Assembly (NCBI GenBank): GCA_021162505.1
Contig: JAGGYO010000265.1
Location: forward strand, 1-10,165
Length of the DNA stretch: 10,165 nucleotides
Source: a bacterium
Lineage (GTDB): Bacteria; AUK180
Reading direction: 5' to 3'
Made by a program: the position numbers and the translations under genes. How positions within the stretch are numbered: position 1 is the first letter of the stretch; each line of letters begins with the position of its first letter. A model generated the notes under the pieces. The model worked only from the letters and a program-made list of their open reading frames with translations. It was not told the DNA's origin and made no database searches. Below, in pieces: positions 8,215 to 10,165 of the stretch.

Positions 8215-8220
8215 CCTCCT
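8215..8220 (-). promoter_or_regulatory. Strong ribosome binding site for the macroglobulin gene
   Basis: The minus strand reads AGGAGG, 4 nt before the ATG at 8208-8210, within a longer AGAGGAGG. It fixes the start ahead of the signal peptide. Confidence 0.85.
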
Positions 8221-8228
8221 CTAAAAAA

Positions 8229-8256
8229 ATTATATCACTTTTTGAAAAAAAATCAA
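8229..8256 (-). promoter_or_regulatory. Sigma-70-type promoter of the macroglobulin-pbpC operon
   Basis: On the minus strand, -35 TTGATT (8251-8256) and a perfect -10 TATAAT (8229-8234) are 16 nt apart. A T8 run (8245-8252) straddles the end of the -35 box and the spacer. The first purine downstream at a suitable distance is A at 8222, which would give a leader of only about 12 nt beginning with AGAGGAGG. This is a prediction from consensus match and position. Confidence 0.6.
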
Positions 8257-8284
8257 GGAAGAAAAACAATGGACGGTTGAAAAA

Positions 8285-8353
8285 CAGTATGCAGTATCCA
8301 GTACTAAGTATTTAGTTTCTCCACTTAGTACCAATGACTCAGTACTTAGTACA
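8285..8353. repeat. Array of ten degenerate heptamers (consensus nAGTAYn)
   Basis: Read from 8285 in steps of seven, the units are variants of CAGTACT: for example CAGTATG (8285), CAGTATC (8292), CAGTACT (8299 and 8340), TAGTACC (8326) and TAGTACA (8347). Units at 8313 and 8333 are more diverged and the unit at 8320 has six bases. ACTTAGTAC occurs at 8323-8331 and 8344-8352, and its exact reverse complement GTACTAAGT at 8301-8309, so a 9-bp stem with a 13-nt loop is possible. The array lies between the lipoprotein stop and the operon promoter. It resembles short tandem heptamer repeats found between genes in several bacterial groups, such as cyanobacterial STRR elements. Function unknown. Confidence 0.75.
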
Positions 8354-8380
8354 ACATTTTTTGAACTTTTGAACATTTCA

Positions 8381-8406
8381 CCCCGCACCAGTTTCACTGT
8401 GCTGGG
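8381..8406. repeat. Imperfect hairpin in the spacer downstream of the lipoprotein gene
   Basis: On the + strand CCC, GCAC and AGT (8381-8392) pair with ACT, GTGC and GGG (8396-8406) around a TTC loop. There is one mismatch (C8384/T8403) and one bulged C at 8389, giving about ten base pairs. It is the most G+C-rich stretch of the spacer. No T tract follows on either strand, so it is at best a non-canonical terminator for the lipoprotein transcript, about 95 nt past its stop. It could instead be a REP-like dispersed palindrome. Confidence 0.4.
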
Positions 8407-8499
8407 TAAACCTTTGATCGTTTGTCGTATTAAACCGAAGAGAAACAGTTGTCTTTCTTAGTGTACTACAAAGCTATTATGCTTTTGCTCCTGTTATTT

Positions 8500-9696
8500 T
8501 TAGTAATACTTTATAGATAGATAAGGGCGGTATGAGGCGGTTTCACCAGTACTTATTGAACACGATTTTGCTGCTTGTGAAGTATTTTCTACCCCCCACC
8601 TAAAACCTATATCAAAATAGCTTCCAGTACAACTCTGGATTACATCTATTATAAAGGTATTATCGAAGTAAACATAGTTCCACATTCCGGTATTAATACT
8701 GTTACTACATGGAAAGAATGCAGCGTTGCTTGGTGGTGTACCATTGAGACTATCAAAGATCTGATGATCGGTATATGAGCCTGAACTCCAAATATTTTTA
8801 CCAATGTATTTCATATATGTGGTATCATTATCAAAACTTGTTGTTGGAGATACTGCTTGCTTGGAATAATATAAATATGATGACATTATATGAATACTAC
8901 TTGGAATGTGAAAACTATAAAAAGCTCTTCGAATGTATGTGCTATCAACGCTTATTTGACCATAGGCAAGATCGATTACCCTCGTATATGTTCCCGCACT
9001 GATATTCCTTTCGATATGACCATCATAAATTGCCGTAGAAGGATAACTTTGTGAAGTAGTAACCTTTATTCCGGCTTTAAGAGAACGGTTACCATTAGCA
9101 CCAATGGCGTAAATTGTTGTCAACCCATAGGAACCATTACCATTACTGTAAAAAGTGGTTTCATTGGAATGAATATTTGTAATGATGCCTGGTCCTGATT
9201 CTATGAACCAATGATCAAAATCAGGCATTAGTTGGGGAGATACATAAATATATATATGATCAGTAGTACTCCAGGCCTGAACCTCATCATCAAAATAATT
9301 GTATGAATAGGAATGAGTATAATGATTTAATTCAACAGGTGCTTTTGTAATAATAAATTTTCGTTCCCCTATATTTCCCTTGCTATCGGTGATCTTAAAG
9401 GACATTGGATAGGTTTCTACCGCATTTTGATAAGTAGTAATAAGAAAAGCCCTATCAGCGCCTGTTTTCTTAAATGTACAATTATAGGGATTAGTAGATG
9501 TTATTTCCCATGAATAATTATCATATCCCATTGATGCAGTTAAGGTTACAGAATTTCCCTGAATAATTGGTTCCTGACTGCTTGAAATACTCAAAGTAAT
9601 AGGACCGAAAGTCCTAGTACTTTTTCCTATACATCCAGCTATTAGGATTAAAAAGAGTCCCAATAAAATAAAAAACAGATTTTTTCTTTCTTTCAT
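8500..9696 (-). CDS. Exported lipoprotein with Ig-like and C-terminal DNRLRE-like regions, function unknown
   Basis: 398 residues. A signal peptide has a canonical lipobox, LIAGC, lipidated at C22; +2 is Ile, so outer-membrane sorting is possible under the E. coli rule. Residues about 32-117 look like an Ig/PKD-type beta domain (GNSVTLTASMGYDNYSWEI, then MSFKITDSKGNIGERKF). A second beta-rich segment follows (about 120-215). Residues about 221-398 resemble DNRLRE-type extracellular domains: RRAFYSFHIP, then an IDVIQ strand, then STGETASYRPYLSIKYY at the C-terminus. Tyr, Ser, Thr and Asn are abundant and Lys scarce compared with its neighbours, usual for exported beta proteins. Mature Cys are 73, 330, 356 and 379, possibly disulfide-bonded. 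I see no catalytic motif; an adhesive or cell-surface structural role is inferred. It has its own promoter and lies 289 nt upstream of the macroglobulin gene on the same strand. The lipoprotein call is firm; the DNRLRE similarity is moderate. Confidence 0.85.
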   Translation of the reverse strand: MKERKNLFFILLGLFLILIAGCIGKSTRTFGPITLSISSSQEPIIQGNSVTLTASMGYDNYSWEITSTNPYNCTFKKTGADRAFLITTYQNAVETYPMSFKITDSKGNIGERKFIITKAPVELNHYTHSYSYNYFDDEVQAWSTTDHIYIYVSPQLMPDFDHWFIESGPGIITNIHSNETTFYSNGNGSYGLTTIYAIGANGNRSLKAGIKVTTSQSYPSTAIYDGHIERNISAGTYTRVIDLAYGQISVDSTYIRRAFYSFHIPSSIHIMSSYLYYSKQAVSPTTSFDNDTTYMKYIGKNIWSSGSYTDHQIFDSLNGTPPSNAAFFPCSNSINTGMWNYVYFDNTFIIDVIQSCTGSYFDIGFRWGVENTSQAAKSCSISTGETASYRPYLSIKYY

Positions 9697-9701
9697 AATA
9701 C

Positions 9702-9707
9702 CCTCCT
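9702..9707 (-). promoter_or_regulatory. Ribosome binding site of the lipoprotein gene
   Basis: Minus-strand AGGAGG lies 5 nt before the ATG at 9694-9696, supporting the start that places the signal peptide at the N-terminus. Confidence 0.85.
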
Positions 9708-9712
9708 ACGAA

Positions 9713-9741
9713 ATTGTAATAAAAATATCATAATAAGTCAA
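9713..9741 (-). promoter_or_regulatory. Sigma-70-type promoter of the lipoprotein gene
   Basis: Minus-strand -35 TTGACT (9736-9741) and -10 TACAAT (9713-9718) are separated by 17 nt; each matches the consensus at five of six positions. The likely initiating purine is A at 9707, the first base of the AGGAGG, giving a leader of about 11 nt. Confidence 0.65.
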
Positions 9742-9790
9742 GAGAAAATTTAAAAAGTATGGACAAAAATCAAGGGAATAGGGTTATCTA

Positions 9791-9810
9791 AAATTCTTAA
9801 ATCTGTAAAT
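9791..9810. repeat. Direct repeat copy 1 (ATTCTTAAATCT core)
   Basis: Matches 9966-9985 at 18 of 20 positions in the same orientation. It lies 49 nt upstream of the -35 box of the lipoprotein promoter. A paired regulator-binding site is possible, but A+T-rich composition lowers the significance. Confidence 0.4.
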
Positions 9811-9837
9811 TATTCCCAATAATAAAGTGTTATTAAC

Positions 9838-9849
9838 ATATTCGAATAT
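9838..9849. repeat. 12-nt perfect palindrome centred on TTCGAA
   Basis: ATATTCGAATAT is self-complementary. Together with its left flank (from 9831, TATTAACATATTCGAA) it matches 403-418 at 15 of 16 positions. It sits near the middle of the divergent control region, so it may be an operator. Confidence 0.45.
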
Positions 9850-9965
9850 AAGAATTTACGGTTAATACTTATTAATAACCATTATAATTTTATATGTAAA
9901 AATTACTATCATTCTCCCGCAAAACTATTTAAAAAATGTATGGATTGAAAGATATTTTAAAATAC

Positions 9966-9985
9966 AGATTCTTAAATCTCTAAAT
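9966..9985. repeat. Direct repeat copy 2 (ATTCTTAAATCT core)
   Basis: Second copy of the 20-nt repeat, 33 nt upstream of the -35 box of the + strand promoter. This copy also contains a small inverted repeat, AGATT-CTTA-AATCT (9966-9979), which copy 1 has lost. Confidence 0.4.
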
Positions 9986-10018
9986 ACTCGAAAAGATAAA
10001 GATAAATACAAAAAATAT

Positions 10019-10047
10019 TTGACATTGAAATAAAAAAGAGTAATAAT
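10019..10047 (+). promoter_or_regulatory. Sigma-70-type promoter of the right-edge gene
   Basis: A perfect -35 TTGACA (10019-10024), a 17-nt spacer and -10 AATAAT (10042-10047, five of six). Predicted start near 10053, leader about 33 nt. Confidence 0.65.
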
Positions 10048-10074
10048 ACGCGAGAATGGGTGAGAAGATTTTTA

Positions 10075-10080
10075 AAGGAG
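10075..10080 (+). promoter_or_regulatory. Ribosome binding site of the right-edge gene
   Basis: AAGGAG, 6 nt before the ATG at 10087-10089. Together with the promoter it decides the start of the partial gene. Confidence 0.75.
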
Positions 10081-10086
10081 AACTTA

Positions 10087-10165
10087 ATGGATTTGTTGAT
10101 TTCTAACCCCGTTAGAAATTTCATCTTTAATGGTGCTAACCTCAAATCTCTAACTGCTTTTCCTA
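10087..10165 (+). CDS. N-terminal start of an unknown protein (partial)
   Basis: ATG at 10087 opens a frame that stays open to the window edge (26 codons), beginning MDLLISNPVRNF and continuing IFNGANLKSLTAFP. It is preceded by a good ribosome binding site and a near-consensus promoter, which is the main support. No family is recognisable. No signal peptide is evident in these residues. It is divergent from the lipoprotein gene across the 390-nt control region and may share regulation with it. Confidence 0.6.
   Translation, partial: MDLLISNPVRNFIFNGANLKSLTAFP
10099..10119. repeat. 9-bp inverted repeat in the first codons of the right-edge gene
   Basis: ATTTCTAAC (10099-10107) and GTTAGAAAT (10111-10119) are exact reverse complements around CCC. 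It lies about 10 nt past the start codon, overlapping codons 5-11. It could form a translation-modulating hairpin in the mRNA, or be a protein-binding site. If the partial gene is not real, it could be a REP-like palindrome. Confidence 0.45.

Larger units (their letters stand above)
9697..10086. other. Divergent intergenic control region
   Basis: 390 nt separate the lipoprotein gene (minus) from a + strand gene beginning at 10087. The region holds a promoter and ribosome binding site for each direction, a 20-nt direct repeat (9791 and 9966) and a palindrome (9838-9849). It also has smaller inverted repeats such as ATTATT-CCC-AATAAT (9809-9823). No coding frame is convincing. Confidence 0.6.

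Noticed and set aside
8285..8353. CRISPR array
   Set aside because: The repeats are 7 nt long and contiguous, without spacers; this is a tandem heptamer array.
8470..8485. Small hairpin AAAGC/GCTTT just after the lipoprotein stop
   Set aside because: Only five base pairs, A+T-rich, with no T tract on the transcribed strand; not a credible terminator.
8775..9002. 75-codon frame on the + strand
   Set aside because: Lies entirely within the lipoprotein gene, which has a signal peptide, promoter and ribosome binding site.
9860..9880. GGTTA...TAACC inverted repeat
   Set aside because: Five-base arms with an 11-nt loop in very A+T-rich DNA; expected by chance.

Overview
The window is A+T-rich (roughly two thirds by eye) and looks like a chromosomal segment of a Gram-negative (diderm) bacterium. 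It carries a class A penicillin-binding protein of the PBP1C type, a bacterial alpha-2-macroglobulin with a lipoprotein-like signal, and a second, canonical lipoprotein. Strong AGGAGG ribosome binding sites and TTGACA/TATAAT-type promoters argue against Bacteroidota, whose signals differ. I cannot assign a phylum from sequence alone.

Layout: (1) 3-71, the probable 3' end of an unknown + strand gene. (2) 72-498, a gap with a possible decayed minus-strand gene, a 10-mer recurring at an exact 54-nt period, and a perfect 21-nt palindrome. (3) 499-8210, a minus-strand operon of two genes: a 1811-residue alpha-2-macroglobulin followed by pbpC, which starts with TTG and overlaps the end of the upstream gene by 10 nt. 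(4) 8211-8499, a spacer holding the operon promoter, a 69-nt array of degenerate heptamers and an imperfect hairpin. (5) 8500-9696, a minus-strand lipoprotein with Ig-like and DNRLRE-like regions. (6) 9697-10086, a divergent control region with promoters in both directions, a near-identical 20-nt direct repeat and a 12-nt palindrome. (7) 10087 to the end, the start of a + strand gene.

Functional picture: the macroglobulin keeps its CxEQ thioester motif and is predicted to be a surface- or periplasm-facing, envelope-tethered protease trap. PBP1C is a bifunctional glycan polymerase and transpeptidase. The two are often neighbours in bacteria, and the usual interpretation is defence plus repair of a breached envelope. 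The separate upstream lipoprotein has no recognised enzymatic motif and looks like an adhesive or structural exported protein.

I see no CRISPR array, tRNA, rRNA or intact mobile element. Nothing here is clearly an undescribed system. The most interesting unexplained signals are regulatory: homopolymers in the operon promoter and early coding region, a shared TTCGAA-centred motif near both ends of the window, and the heptamer array.
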